Origin: Siphonodentalium dalli
Taxonomy: Eukaryota > Mollusca > Scaphopoda > Gadilida > Siphonodentaliidae
Direction: 5' to 3'
Assembly (NCBI GenBank): GCA_032622095.1
Contig: CP136061.1
Location: forward strand, 190,718,369-190,782,368
Length of the DNA stretch: 64,000 bases
Shown here: piece after piece, positions 28,901 through 37,364 of the stretch
Position numbering within the stretch: position 1 is the stretch's first letter
Layout: every line of letters begins with the position of its first letter
The notes under the pieces: generated by a model
Databases searched by the model: none
The model's input: the letters and a program-made list of their open reading frames with translations, nothing else
What the model was told of the DNA's origin: nothing
Position numbers and translations under genes: made by a program

Positions 28901-31900
28901 TTGATCTTGGATTTCCCAAACTACTACCTAACATTTTCTCAAAAATCAGGTGCATGTAGTGCAGTGGTGCAGTAATGTTATCTCTAGAATTCTCTAGGTA
29001 AAGTCCCAATGTTTCAAGGACACAGGGTGGTTATAACCACTATATAATAGTTACTAGGGTCTGTTTTGAAGATAAGCAAAAAAACAACATTTTGGGGGAT
29101 TATGAGCGATGTCCATACTTCTGTCAGAAACTTTGCTGTCCGGATGATAACTTCATAGTTTTGGACATAATTTCATGAAACTTGGTATGTGGTCTTCATA
29201 TGAGAAAGTCCTGATCAAGTTCAAATTTGGATCCAAACAGACCATTTCTGGCAGAGTTATGTCCCTTTTCGACTCAGAATTTGCTGATTATTTTGTTGTC
29301 CGGATGATAATTCACTTATGATTATCCAATCGCTTTCAAATTTAGTATGTGCATTAATCATATGAAAATACAGGTCAGGTTCGAATTTGAATTCTGTCAG
29401 ACCATTTCTGATGCAGGTATGTGCCTTTTTCATCTTGGACTTGGCCAATTATTATTCTGGCATCTAATCAAATATGTTAACAACATTGGCAGTTTGAAGC
29501 AAATTTTGATTCAACGATGTTTCCCAGAATCAAATTCTAATTTCTAAAAAAAAAACACCCTAATCAGTGGAGGCATGACGCCCTATCTTCCTTTTATTCA
29601 TAAAAAGGCTTCTATTTATATCATGTGGACGCTGTCTGCTTAGCAAGTTGAAACATGTTCTGGACATTATATTATGTCAGAAGAATAAAACTGCAAAGCA
29701 CATCAACAATCAACATTTTAGTTTGAGTTGATGCAATTGTTATTGAATGAAAATTACTGATATATTTCATGATTTCTCTAGGTGTCTTTTGACGAAAAAA
29801 GCTACCCCTGTGATGAAGATTATACAGGATATATTCGCTATCATACTGAAGTTCCGCTCACAGCTAACATCGCAGTCATGGGTAACTGTTCCTGGAAGCA
29901 AGGATGTTAATCACCCTAACTTCTTGGCTATGGCAACATCCTATAAGGCATTTAAAGAATACTCATCATTTCTTTTCAAAGGTAATTTCTTAGCAATATT
30001 TGGTCACAGAATTATTAAAATTTTCATAATGCCAACATGAAGCACTGTCCTCAACCAAATCAATTGTTAGCTAGCTGAATCAAGCTTTGGTTTTTATTAT
30101 CCAGTGTAGTACTATCTACAATTGTAACACCATGAGTCAATCCATTGCGGTTCATATACAGTCTCTAATTAGATAGCGGAATAAGTGAATCAAGACTTTC
30201 TATGATACAGCAGCAATGTTATATATTTTTTTTATGCCTCCGAAACATGGCGAGCATTGCTCTTAGAACATGCTTGGGACTATACAACACACCAGGCGCT
30301 TATTTTTCAGAAGCAAATTTGATTTTTGAGACAATGCAAATTTGTTGAGATTGGGTGGGATACGAACCCCGGCCCGATGGCGAGCGCGCCTTGCGACTCA
30401 AAGTCCGACGTCAATACCACACGGCCACCGAAGCAACCCCAAAAAAGGAAGCTCGAATGGCCGCTGTATTCCGACGTCGCACTTAGGACACTATATTCAC
30501 ATTTTAAGGTCTCTTTATATATATGTATATATGAGGTTCGGCACAGCAGCAATGTTATATATTTTTTATGCCTCCGAAACATGGCGAGCATTGCTCTTAG
30601 AACATGCTTGGGACTATACAACACACCAGGCGCCTATTTTTAGAAGCAAATATATATAAAGAGACCTTAAAATGTGAATATAGTGTCCTAAGTGCGACGT
30701 CGGAATACAGCGGCCATTCGAGCTTCCTTTTTTGGGGTTGCTTTGGTGGCCGTGTGGTATTGACGTCGGACTTTGAGTCGCACGTCGGACTTTGAGTCGC
30801 AAGGCGCGCTCGCCGTCGGGACGGGGTTCGTATCCCACCCAATCTCAAAAAAAAAATCAAAAAAAATTGCATTGTCTCAAAAATCAAATTTTCTTTCTAT
30901 GATAGTTTGGAAGATCACTTTATCTTTTCATTTCGACTGTATTTACATTCCATATTTTTATATGAATCGGATATGTTGTTCTGAGCATATTGTTAAGCAT
31001 GATTGTGGCCATATTAAAATGATATCAAAATATATATCGTTCTAGGTAATCCCGATATGATGTACGGGTAGTATAATGTCATAATTTGTCATTCTTTATA
31101 TCAGATTAAATTAGTTTAAATCCATCACAAAGTTCTGCCTACATTTTCTGCACCTGAGAAGGTATAATAACCCATGCTTACTATGCCAGTTGGTGGGCAT
31201 AAAAACAAAATATAAAAAATAAAACCCTCGTGCCCGCATTGATTTAAAAAAAATTGACTGAGAATCACATATCTTTTTTTTCTTGGCCTTATTTTCCAGT
31301 TTTTAGACCAAGAGTTGCCTAAATTCCTACTATTGGTCAAATCATTTGACTGATATGGCCATCAATTGGAAATCAGTCAGGTTGGAATTTTGGAACAGTT
31401 GGAAAGCTTGAGGTATACCGGTTGGCATATTCCACAACCCAAGGTTTGGGTGCAAAACTTGGGAACTTGGGTCTGGCTCAAGTTGGATGCCCCACACCAT
31501 AGACCACTTAATTTTTTTCTCAATTTCTACAACAGGCAGTTTTATACTTTCTTTCCTTACCATTGTTCCACTTCTTGTCTTTTACAACTAGTAAAGCCAT
31601 TAGAATTGTTAATCATTTCAGCAATAACTTTTGATCTCCGACTATTTTGTCATTCTAGTGGCTAATAAGCTAACCATCATCTACAATTTAGTTTATTCAC
31701 ATCTAGGTGGATTGTCCCATAAATTTGTTGGATACTGGACATGTAGATTGATATTACAAATAAACCTACTGGATAACTTTGTAATTGCACAATGAGTTGG
31801 GGGGGGGGGGGGGGTATACTGTAATCAGCTTGTCTGTCCTTCTGTCTGTCCACAGACACAATTTTGTCAGTGCTTTTATTCCTACATTTTTCGGTCAATT

Positions 31901-32431
31901 TTTTTGGAAACTTGGCACAAATATTTAGTACCATGGGAATCTGTGCACTTGCTACTATGAGGTATGTCCAACTTTTTTTGTGGAGTTATTCCCCTTTTTC
32001 AAATTAGAAAATTTTCTCAAGTTGCATAATTTGTCAAGCTTTTATTCCTACAATATTCAGTAAAAAAAATTTAAACTTAGCATAGATATTTAGTACCATG
32101 GGAACCTATGTACCTGCGATTATGAAGTCCGTCAGACGTTTTTTGTGGAGTTATCCCCTGTTTTCATCTTAGAACATTTTAGAAAAGTCCCACCTGTATT
32201 TATCTGTAGAATATGCTGGAATATGTCTGTATAATTATGTATCGATTTGTAGCTACGGGTTCCTAGCATTCATTTGTAATTCACTTGGCTCTTGAAAAAA
32301 GAGACAACTTATATCTGACTTCATCCTTCATTATTTCAGTTGTGAACAAGTTGACAATCAAGGGTTATCAACCTCATCTCAATGATCTACTTCTCCGACT
32401 CAATTTCAACAACTACTACAAGGATGAGTAA
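4821..32431 (+). CDS. TUBGCP6: Gamma-tubulin complex component 6, 3' part of gene (5 exons)
   Basis: Joined exons 4821-4953, 20070-20124, 25849-26010, 29782-29981 and 32340-32431 encode about 213 residues ending in a TAA stop. Every junction is AG/GT and the codon phases close without a gap. Landmarks in order are VEWPLNIIIT, FSFLLQMKR, RQEMQHFVKVMQGYI, LKFRSQLTSQSW, HPNF and the C-terminal FNNYYKDE. This order and wording fits the C-terminal Spc97/Spc98 (GCP) domain of GCP6, the largest gamma-tubulin ring complex subunit. In the family this domain binds gamma-tubulin and helps assemble the ring that nucleates microtubules at centrosomes. GCP6 is preferred over GCP2-5 because of the RQEMQHFVKVMQGYI and FNNYYKD segments. 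The 5' exons, including the long GCP6-specific region, are not in the window and would lie to the left. Introns are 15.1, 5.7, 3.8 and 2.4 kb and full of transposable elements. No frameshift or internal stop is seen. Confidence 0.93.
4954..6330. other. TUBGCP6 intron, no supported gene
   Basis: Short hairpins occur, for example attgcgagtttatcaac (5700) against its complement near 5730. The 137-codon frame at 5513-5926 has no recognisable domain. The stretch 5055-5100 is similar to 10552-10595. Confidence 0.4.
6331..6554. repeat. 112 bp tandem duplication
   Basis: Two direct copies start atccaacat(g/a)ttgttatca (6331, 6443) and include gccagaatgtat(g/t)aacat. They differ at scattered positions. 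Confidence 0.8.
6555..7614. other. TUBGCP6 intron, no supported gene
   Basis: Open frames of 60-102 codons on both strands lack recognisable motifs. No repeat boundary could be fixed. Confidence 0.35.
7615..8400. repeat. Degenerate tandem array, about four ~200 bp units
   Basis: 'ccaacagagt(c/t)c', 'catggctctt..ccttctat' and 'gattatctggcgaata' recur at about 7640, 7790, 8145 and 8325 in the same order. Confidence 0.65.
8510..9749 (+). mobile_element. Pogo-like (Tc1/mariner superfamily) element, internally deleted
   Basis: The termini CCGTAAATTTCGGTG (8510) and CACCGAAATTTACGG (to 9749) are inverted. They are flanked by TA (8508-8509 and 9750-9751), the target of this superfamily. A subterminal motif (ataagtcgcat / atgcgacttat) is also inverted. 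Only an N-terminal DNA-binding fragment of a transposase remains (9421 onward). Confidence 0.8.
9421..9627 (+). pseudogene. Transposase N-terminal DNA-binding domain, truncated (pogo/Tigger-like)
   Basis: The first ~53 residues, including KRQCYETRFKLEVVKFAELN and AAERQYGVSEKLVRDWRR, form the BrkDBD/psq-like helix-turn-helix found at the N terminus of many pogo-like and JRK/TIGD-type transposases. The pattern is Y-x-x-x-(F/K)-K-L-x-V-V-x-F-A, then A-A-x-x-(Y/F)-G-V-S-x-x-x-V-R-x-W-R. After DVLF the frame runs into the 3' end of the element and stops, so the CENPB-type domain and the DDE catalytic domain are missing. The coding part starts 911 bases into the element. This fits deletion of the rest of the gene rather than a functional short protein. 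An autonomous copy elsewhere in the genome would be expected. Confidence 0.75.
10079..10483. mobile_element. TTAA palindromic MITE, copy with eroded left end
   Basis: It shares 'gggggtaaaaaa', 'tttgattcgagt' and 'gatggataactctaaaat' with the intact copy at 56171-56638. The right terminus ...ggattgattacct is followed by TTAA (10484-10487). The first ~20 bases of the family are missing on the left. Confidence 0.7.
10890..11110 (+). repeat. Dispersed repeat, partner of 55057-55275
   Basis: Both copies start 'agctgtcaatcaaat.attat' and share 'catacattcagtgttaaatt' and 'ttgttgtcaaatcata', with many substitutions. Confidence 0.8.
11170..11239 (+). repeat. Left piece of an AT-rich dispersed repeat, interrupted by hAT insertion
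   Basis: 'ccatatttggtgtggtgac' continues after the hAT element at 17129 as 'gtggtgacttgggatacc..ggcgg'. The related copy at 56950-56980 is uninterrupted: 'agatttggtgtggtacctcgg'. Confidence 0.65.
11502..12404. mobile_element. hAT-type element nested in the 11240-17128 element
   Basis: The ends CAGGGGCGTAG and CTACGCCCCTG are flanked by the perfect 8 bp duplication TGCACGAG (11494-11501, 12405-12412). Both subterminal regions contain G or C homopolymers. It carries a 15 bp minisatellite and has no transposase. Confidence 0.9.
11959..12273. repeat. 15 bp minisatellite, about 20 units
   Basis: The unit is gggtatgtatagtgt with variants. Being divisible by three, it keeps all frames open and yields the artificial GMYSV and THTIH repeat proteins. 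Confidence 0.93.
12465..12512. repeat. Short inverted repeat
   Basis: attctttgaagttga (12465) is matched by tcaacttcaaagaat (to 12512), with an 18 bp loop. Confidence 0.8.
13326..16645 (+). mobile_element. DINE/pearl-like element with ~19-unit tandem core and 483 bp higher-order repeat
   Basis: The 5' end TAGCTCAACTTACTTGTAAG forms a hairpin and matches, inverted, AAGTTGAGCTA near the 3' end. A 3' terminal hairpin AGTGTCATTGACACT lies at 16628-16642. After the 5' end comes a GTCCGTGT microsatellite (13377-13448), then about 19 monomers of ~152-166 bp, each with gacatgtagatgggaacgag and usually GCCATCTTGGATTT. Monomer spacings cycle through about 155, 165 and 163 bases, so the true repeat is a trimer of 483 bp (13672, 14155, 14638, 15121). 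This architecture is that described for bivalve pearl elements and Helentron-associated DINEs. The 73-codon minus-strand frames spaced 483 bases apart are by-products. Confidence 0.82.
17129..17242 (+). repeat. Middle piece of the interrupted AT-rich dispersed repeat
   Basis: It resumes after the hAT target duplication and is broken again at TTAA 17239-17242 by the next element. It contains a T-rich then A-rich stretch. Confidence 0.6.
17243..18485. mobile_element. piggyBac-like non-autonomous element (TTAA target)
   Basis: TTAA at 17239-17242 and 18486-18489 flanks CTCATTGAGTGCC ... GGCGCTCAATGAG. The right subterminal region has two copies of a GCGACGAGATATCTCGTCGC palindrome (the first with one change), at about 18410-18432 and 18450-18472. 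No transposase is seen. Confidence 0.8.
18490..19680 (+). repeat. Right piece of the AT-rich dispersed repeat; otherwise empty intron
   Basis: 'attgagcaag.ag' followed by A- and T-rich sequence occurs at 18487 and 19432. 'cagctagttataacataag' and 'ggtggttctaccgctgtagatgtgg' match 57395-57520. No exon is seen. Confidence 0.55.
20070..20124 (+). CDS. TUBGCP6: TUBGCP6 exon b (55 bp microexon-like)
   Basis: A short exon between tttttcag and gtaatt. With the donated G of the previous exon it reads ALINKASNSPHIRQLHLH and leaves two bases (AG) that complete an Arg codon in the next exon. The RQLxLxR pattern immediately before QEMQHF is what GCP6 proteins show here, and the phase fits on both sides. 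It is far too short for ORF detection and would be missed by a simple scan. Confidence 0.88.
20154..20320. mobile_element. 167 bp TTAA MITE with long hairpin
   Basis: TTAA at 20150-20153 and 20321-20324 flanks CCATTTCATGAC ... GTCATGAAAGGG. The centre is a near-perfect hairpin (ttctcttatatatgcgagt / actcgcatatataagagaa). It starts 29 bases after the donor of TUBGCP6 exon b. Confidence 0.85.
20521..20720 (+). repeat. Fragment of ATTATGCCCC-type dispersed element
   Basis: 'attatgcccc.gacccctgcaggagg' plus 'ccgtctgtctgtccgtccatcc' is the same kind of 5' end as at 28453. 'agagttacagcccttgtttgactt' marks one internal unit. Confidence 0.6.
20770..21561. mobile_element. DNA transposon-like element with terminal inverted repeats
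   Basis: GGCCCGTTTTATATGTCG (20770) is mirrored by CGACGTATAAAACGGGCC (to 21561), and further in by gacacgggtcgcg / cacgacccgtgtttg. Extra copies of the terminal words occur inside (about 20940, 21100). No clear target duplication or coding region is seen. Confidence 0.75.
21577..23638 (+). mobile_element. Second DINE/pearl-like element with ~12-unit tandem core
   Basis: It has the same termini as 13326-16645: TAGCTCAACTTT...AAAGTTTGAGCTA at the 5' end, AAGTTGAGCTA and the hairpin GTGTCATTGACAC at 23623-23635. The monomers carry gacatgtagatgggaacgag at about 21735, 21864, 22030, 22190 and onward. A 294 bp two-unit period is visible between 22277 and 22571. Monomers are more diverged than in the first array. 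Confidence 0.82.
23590..24217 (+). repeat. 314 bp tandem duplication including the DINE 3' end
   Basis: Two copies (23590-23903 and 23904-24217) each begin with 'acatgaaattatt' and the element's terminal hairpin, then ~250 bp of flank ('cagcttgaaac.tgggcat', 'gcccactctctaaactgagc'). Confidence 0.85.
24228..24364. repeat. Imperfect palindrome
   Basis: ttatcgcattgtttcgaggt (24228) is mirrored by caagaaacaatgcgataa (to 24364). The inner parts 'gacatgaggaatt' and 'aattcctcgtgtc' are also inverted. Confidence 0.8.
24620..24742. repeat. Imperfect palindrome
   Basis: atctagtgtttttgagtgga (24620) is mirrored by tccactcaaaaaacactagat (to 24742). It may form one foldback element together with 24228-24364. 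Confidence 0.8.
24780..25848. other. TUBGCP6 intron, no supported gene
   Basis: A C-rich tract lies at 24925-24939. A weak tRNA-like word occurs near 25240 but no clover-leaf could be drawn. Confidence 0.4.
25849..26010 (+). CDS. TUBGCP6: TUBGCP6 exon c (GCP domain)
   Basis: It lies between tattgtag and gtatct. It encodes an Arg completed by the previous AG, then QEMQHFVKVMQGYISNQIIY, VTWHEFQEALEHDVNSLDDL and HRVHSEYLSQALF, leaving AG for the next exon (phase 2). The H-F-V-x-x-(M/I)-Q-x-Y-I and L-x-D-L-x-x-x-H-x-x-Y-L patterns are hallmarks of the C-terminal GCP helical bundle. Confidence 0.94.
26011..28452. other. TUBGCP6 intron, no supported gene
   Basis: It includes a 147-codon frame at 27201-27644 with no recognised motif and a pair of direct words 'ttggtcacaag..g..aatcatg'. 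A short palindrome, atatatactagtatata, lies near 27590-27612. Confidence 0.4.
28453..28800 (+). repeat. ATTATGCCCC-type dispersed element, two degenerate units
   Basis: It starts ttatgcccccgatctccgat..ggagatttgggggta (terminal hairpin), then a CCGTCCGTCC region, then two copies of 'acgaacatttcaactcataa' about 180 bases apart. Confidence 0.7.
29056..29550 (+). repeat. Degenerate tandem repeat, two to three ~175 bp units
   Basis: 'tgtccggatgataa' (29139, 29299) and 'cagaccatttctg' (29238, 29398) recur in step. It is the same general design as the other tandem-core elements. Confidence 0.65.
29782..29981 (+). CDS. TUBGCP6: TUBGCP6 exon d (GCP domain)
   Basis: It lies between tttctctag and gtaatt. 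It encodes CLLTKKATPVMKIIQDIFAI, ILKFRSQLTSQSW, then DVNHPNFLAMATSYKAFKEY and SSFLFK, with one base left (phase 1). The I-L-x-F-x-x-x-L segment and the final F-x-x-Y-(S/T)-x-F-L-(F/L)-K match the end of the GCP fold. The interior VTVPGSKDVNHPNF is a loop that varies between GCP6 proteins. Confidence 0.94.
30211..30316 (+). repeat. ~105 bp direct repeat, first copy
   Basis: 'atgcctccgaaacatggcga' to 'ccaggcgcttatttt' occurs here and again at about 30550-30648, on each side of the left SINE-like unit. Confidence 0.85.
30317..30540 (-). mobile_element. tRNA-derived SINE-like unit (- strand)
   Basis: On the - strand it reads tggccgtgtggtattgacg, an A-box-like stretch, and about 45 bases later ggggttcgtatccc, a near-consensus B box. 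It then runs into cccacccaatctca. Spacing and order fit an internal RNA polymerase III promoter of a tRNA-derived SINE. Confidence 0.65.
30650..30890 (+). mobile_element. tRNA-derived SINE-like unit (+ strand), inverted relative to its neighbour
   Basis: It is the same sequence as 30317-30540 in the opposite orientation. It includes the flank ttgcattgtctcaaaaatc, so the two form a foldback with arms of ~220 bases. It contains a 19 bp internal tandem duplication (cggactttgagtcgcacgt) inside the tRNA-like part and an A-rich tail. Confidence 0.7.
31798..32200 (+). repeat. Degenerate tandem repeat after a poly-G tract
   Basis: 'tttagtaccatgggaa' (31925, 32090) and 'ttttgtggagttat' (31976, 32140) recur about 165 bases apart, after 'gtctgtccttctgtctgtcc'. 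Confidence 0.65.
32340..32431 (+). CDS. TUBGCP6: TUBGCP6 last exon with stop
   Basis: It follows ttatttcag. With the donated G it reads VVNKLTIKGYQPHL then NDLLLRLNFNNYYKDE and stops with TAA at 32429-32431. The ending L-L-x-R-(L/I)-N-F-N-N-Y-Y is the conserved GCP6 C terminus, so the gene is complete at this end. Confidence 0.94.
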
Positions 32432-34080
32432 AGCACGAGATCCAGTTTCAATGGTGTCCTCATGAGACAACACTGGATGTAGCCATGTGATCGCTTCCTA
32501 GTTGCTTGTGATTCAGCCATCCACAAGATACGATCATGTACAGCATCGGGGGATATTTCTCCAGCTTCAGTTCACTGCTCACAATTAAGGAATGTTTCTT
32601 CCATTGCTTTCGAATTTGCAATTGTTTTTCAAACTTATTGTCTGAATCCCCCTAGAAGTTATAGATAGAACCACACAAGTTTTTTCAACCACACAAGTGT
32701 GTGAATTGGTTAATGTTGTTGGACGAGTCAGTTCTGGCACGACAAAGAAATGTAAGAACATTAACCCATGCAGTGCCGGCGACGAGATATCTCATCGCCC
32801 AGAATACCACGTTTTAAAACATACTGTACTGGGTGAAAAACTCAAAATTTAAATCTTTATGTACAGAATTTGAACACTGCAGATTACACATGACTTGGTA
32901 GACTTGTCTCTTCAATTATCACTATGGGTATGTATGTCCGTGGATGCGCAAATGCTGTTTTGGGTCTGTTTTCTGTCTTAATGATACAAAAAATTCAAGT
33001 CAATTGTCATAAATAAACACGGTGTGTGTTATCACAACTGTACTCAGTATAATCACACATTTCTATTTCATAGGAACTGTTCATAAGAATCGGTAATCAT
33101 AGAATAACCATATAATTAATCATTTATGGGGATGTTTATTGGACTCAATTAAGTCATTCTATATGAACATTTACCACATTGAACATGCATTATTTCATAT
33201 CTCAATTTGTGTCATCATAAAATCAGTATTTCAAAGAATGAATTCTAAATATAGAAATGAGAATACACAGATCACGTATCTTTATACTTTTCAAGATAAA
33301 CATGCAGTGTCCAATAGTAGACATAACAGAGTTTCAGTTAGCAAATAAAATGATAACTTCATTTAATAGACATCTATGTTATATTATTTGGAATCTGTCC
33401 ATGTGGGCAAGTTATCTGTTTATAGTCTCCATGAACCTTGCTGCCTGTGTGTCTTTGCTGGGGACCGGTTTTCAGAGGAATGCAGGTAATGAAAATTGAT
33501 AAATCGACCACCCAAAACCAGAGTAATCATTTCCAAAGAGACAATCAATGTGGTGTTATACATCGATGTTGTCACCATGGCAACCCACTGAAGACCCTCT
33601 AAACAAACTCTTAATATCAAGATCGCAACAACATAATTATTAATACTACATAAATTGTTTCACTCTCAGTAAAACATGTTTAAAAAATTGAGGAGAACAC
33701 ATATTGGTCCCAAAACCAATGACAGGACACATGGTACACAGTTATCGGAAATCCCCAGAAAGTTGGCACTGAATTAGTAAACATGTTCACACAATTGTAT
33801 TGTTCTATGTTTATTGCACACTCTGAAGATTGTAGAAGCTGAAATTTAGATCAATATTGCTTTATTTAATTGAACAAACTGGAGATTTTATTAAACTATA
33901 GTCCTACCTCATAATTTACTGAAGACATTTTCTGTTACAGACAGTTGTCGTCAATGACGTCAATGTAATAAATTTTTATTGTCCAAGGACAAGACAATTA
34001 TTTTATTTGAATTTTTTTTTAATTGACTGTATTTTGTTGTATTTTGCAAAAAAAACAATGTATGTGCAATAAAATGAAAG
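32432..34080 (+). other. TUBGCP6 3' UTR and downstream flank, extent uncertain
   Basis: No exon is seen after the stop. Hexamers AATAAA occur at 33012-33017, near 33342 and near 34066. The last sits in tgtgcaataaaatg, with T-rich sequence around it. Any of these could be the poly(A) signal. A piggyBac-like terminus at 32761 interrupts the likely UTR. Confidence 0.3.
32761..32801 (+). mobile_element. Solo piggyBac-like terminus
   Basis: TTAA then CCCATGCAGTGCCGGCGACG and the palindrome gacgagatatctcatcgcc. It matches the inverted right end of the element at 17243-18485. No partner end is recognised downstream. Confidence 0.5.
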
Positions 34081-35029
34081 GGGAATCAAACTACCCATCA
34101 GTGATAGTTCAGTTATCAACGGACTAAACTAGATACACCCAATCTTTGGAGATATCTTGGAAAGTATTAAATCCCACATTTCTCTCTGTTTTCCAACCAA
34201 AGCCATTCAGGAATGTCAAAGATGGCATGTCTGTGAATATTTTCTTTTTGTTCAAACTTTAGTCTCAAACTACATGTATCAACAATTATAAATTGAGATA
34301 GCAGATATATCCTTTGTTCTTGCAAACTTGACATATTGGCCATCAGAAATGTTGCAAAGGGCAAACTGCCAAACCCTTGTATCTGCAAGACCCAGGGGTA
34401 AGAAATTATTTTGTTTGCATACTAGCAGTTAACAGTTAAAATGTCCATTATGCTTATACTGCCATAAATGGTAACTTTTCACCTTACAATAATGGTGGTA
34501 TATGTGTATCTTTCATGCTCATTGAGAGCTAGTATCATCGTTCCCGGACATAAACAGATACTTGTTTCCTCTTGATATTGGGGTGTTTTGCCATCAAAAT
34601 ATTATATGTGAGCAATGTGTACAACACCTGTAACATGATAATTTCTTATGGAAAATGATAGAATATGAAAAAAACATTTCTTAAAAATGTTTTTTCTATT
34701 CCTATAACAAGTGTTATATAAAGTTTCCTGTGTATAACATAATAAATATGATTCAAAGACCCCTGTCTGGAAATTATTCTATCGATTAATATTGATTTTA
34801 TTTTGAATTTACTGGTATAATACATACAATCAATTTGTGACATTTTGCGGCTCGCCAAAACGTTCGCAGTGCAGCAAGTGAGAGGACTCTAATCTCTATC
34901 TGATATTTATATAAAAATAGTAAAAAAAAATGTCCCACTTGACTAATGCATTATATAAGAAAATATGATTAATTTAAAATCCAATATAAAACATATTTAT
35001 GCAGAGATGGACCATCTTTAAATCATTAT

Positions 35030-35055
35030 GTTGTTGTTGTTGTTGTTGTTGTTGT
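35030..35055. repeat. (GTT)n microsatellite
   Basis: About eight and a half GTT units. A mirrored (AAC)n lies at about 39530-39550. Confidence 0.9.
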
Positions 35056-35190
35056 AATTGTGGTCTGGAATAGATATTAGATACACTATCTTTAACACAA
35101 AGGAAACAATCTAATTTTACACTAAGAAAGGAGGAAACATGAGAAAGTGTAAATGTCTTCTTAACAAGGGGTACGCATCTAAGATGCTAT

Positions 35191-35920
35191 GTCGAGTTTA
35201 TTGGCAGTCGAAAAAAAACTTCTGCCAATAACTTGGCAATAAGGCACAAGGCCCAAAAAGTCGGACAGACCTGGTTTTCAAACTCGTCCGAGATATTGTT
35301 GCAAGAGACTTATATACCAAATATGGTTTGAATCAGTTAATATTTAATTGAGTTATCGCGCTAGCGGTGAAAAAAAATGCTAAAAATAGACAAACTAAGG
35401 CCCATAACTCCAGGGAAAAAATTTTGACAAACCTGGTTTTCGAACTTGTCCGAGATATTGTTGCAAGAGACTCGTATATCAAATATGGTTTGAATCAGTT
35501 AATATTTGATTGAGTTATCGTGCTAACGGTGAAAATAATGCTAAAAATAGACAAACTAAGGCCCATAACTCCGGGGAAAAATTCGGACAAACCTGGTTTT
35601 CGAACTCGTCCGAGATATTGTTGCAAGAGACTCATATATCAAATATGGTTGTAATCAGTTAATATTTTATTGAGTTATCGCGCTAACAGGTGATAAAATT
35701 GCAAAAAAGTCATCAAAGATGGATAACTCTTGTCAAAAAGTTTGGACGTGATCCATCTTCTACAGGCAGTAAATAGTCATTGGGAGCAACTCACATACCA
35801 AATTTTTTTTGAATCCGTTCACAAATGTCAAAGTTATAAGGCATTCTTTAGGTCCGCCTGTCGCCCGCCCGCCAACCGTCCCTCGTCAAACCATAAGTCA
35901 AGTTCTTGAAAAAACTCGAC
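35191..35920 (+). mobile_element. DINE/pearl-like element with three ~183 bp units
   Basis: The ends GTCGAGTTTATTGG and GAAAAAACTCGAC are inverted. Three core units start near 'gacaaacctggttttcgaac' and contain 'gagatattgttgcaagagac'. 'cgcctgtcgcccgcccgcc' near the 3' end is a degenerate CCGY tract. Confidence 0.7.
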
Positions 35921-36429
35921 TAAAATTATATAAGACTCAGACATTTGATAGAGTAAATGTTACTGTACATCTTATTTTCCTTTATACTTGACATTGTTAT
36001 TCTTCAGACACTGACATTCATTTTGATTGTATAATCATCGAGAGTTATCGTAGGAATCTCTCAATGATTGTTTGATATTCTTATTGTGTTACAGTTATAA
36101 TTGAGCAGGCTTGTTATCAAAATAATTTAATAAAATTGTTAACTTGTTCACCTTATCTTCCATCCTCATCCAAATGTTCCCCTCAATGTTGACTGAAACC
36201 TCATTACAACATGATTTGTATCTGTATTTACACTTATGAATGATGTTGTGGAAATTGAATGCAGGATGTTGGTTGGTTGAAATTATGTCACATGACATTG
36301 CACCCAGAGCCCATTCAGAGCCTGTACAAAATGAAAGCAACAACAATGCATGAGTGAATACAGGCAGAATATTGTTCACATTGGATGCTAAATACCATAT
36401 TTTAATTTGTCAATTGAATGTAAATATAA

Positions 36430-36566
36430 GAAATGGATGTTGATATTTTTGCATTCCATGGGTTATGGATACAAATTGGCCTGACATTTTGCACTTTCCA
36501 CACAAAATGTCAGACTAATTTGCATCCATACTCCACGGAACTCAACAAATCAACATCCATTTCTTT
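36430..36566. repeat. Hairpin MITE
   Basis: aagaaatggatgttgat is mirrored by atcaacatccatttctt, and cctgacattttg by caaaatgtcag near the centre. The arms are about 60 bp. Confidence 0.85.
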
Positions 36567-36975
36567 AATGAATTTATCATAAATAAATAATATTACAATT
36601 TAATAAAAATTATGTATTACTTATTATGTGGTTGTAGAGAAGTTGCATATTACCGTACAAATTTGCCTCAGAGCTAGCTCATTGAAAGCAGTTTATGCAC
36701 ATTGTCAACCAAAATTTCCATCGTTGGTCATAATCAATTAATAATAACTTATAACATTATTGCCACTGCTGTAAACCAAGTAATAACTTGTTGATATTCT
36801 AATGTATTTGGAGTTTCAATTTTGTTAAAGGATTGCTATCCTGATGAATACAACAAAACATTGTCAGAAAGCCACCCCTATTTTGAACACAATGATCCAA
36901 GTGTAATAAATAAGCCGAGAAATAAATAAATAATATCTCCACCGGTTGTCCGACTATCTCTGTCGCAAATCCTCC

Positions 36976-36983
36976 TGACGTCA
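36976..36983. promoter_or_regulatory. Consensus CRE (TGACGTCA)
   Basis: A perfect CREB/ATF palindrome. A second one lies at 37037-37044. Both are followed by (a)t.tgag. Confidence 0.45.
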
Positions 36984-37036
36984 TATGAGTAGACTAATTA
37001 AAAACATGGAATCGGAGTTAATTGTGTCTACCTATA

Positions 37037-37044
37037 TGACGTCA
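37037..37044. promoter_or_regulatory. Consensus CRE (TGACGTCA), second copy
   Basis: It is 61 bases from the first copy and about 320 bases upstream of the THAP-like fragment. Two perfect 8-mers so close are unlikely to be chance in AT-rich sequence. Confidence 0.45.
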
Positions 37045-37364
37045 TCTGAGTGGCGATGTAAAATGCGGAATCGACATGCATTTGCGCATGAGTGTAATGG
37101 AATGAGGGCATGTCAATAACATTGTGTATACGCTGTGAATTGTCATCGCCCGGTGTGTTATCTTCACTTGGTGATTTGTCATAAGTACTGTTTGGCACGT
37201 TATTGTTTTGACAAAAATATATATTTATTTCAATACCTCCATTTATGGAGAAGAGTATTTACAACAATTCGGGTACGTGTTCACGATGTTGTTCTAATTT
37301 CCCATATATATGCCCCGAGTGTCCCGTATATTCACAATCATTTTTCGTTCATTCATGCATGACA

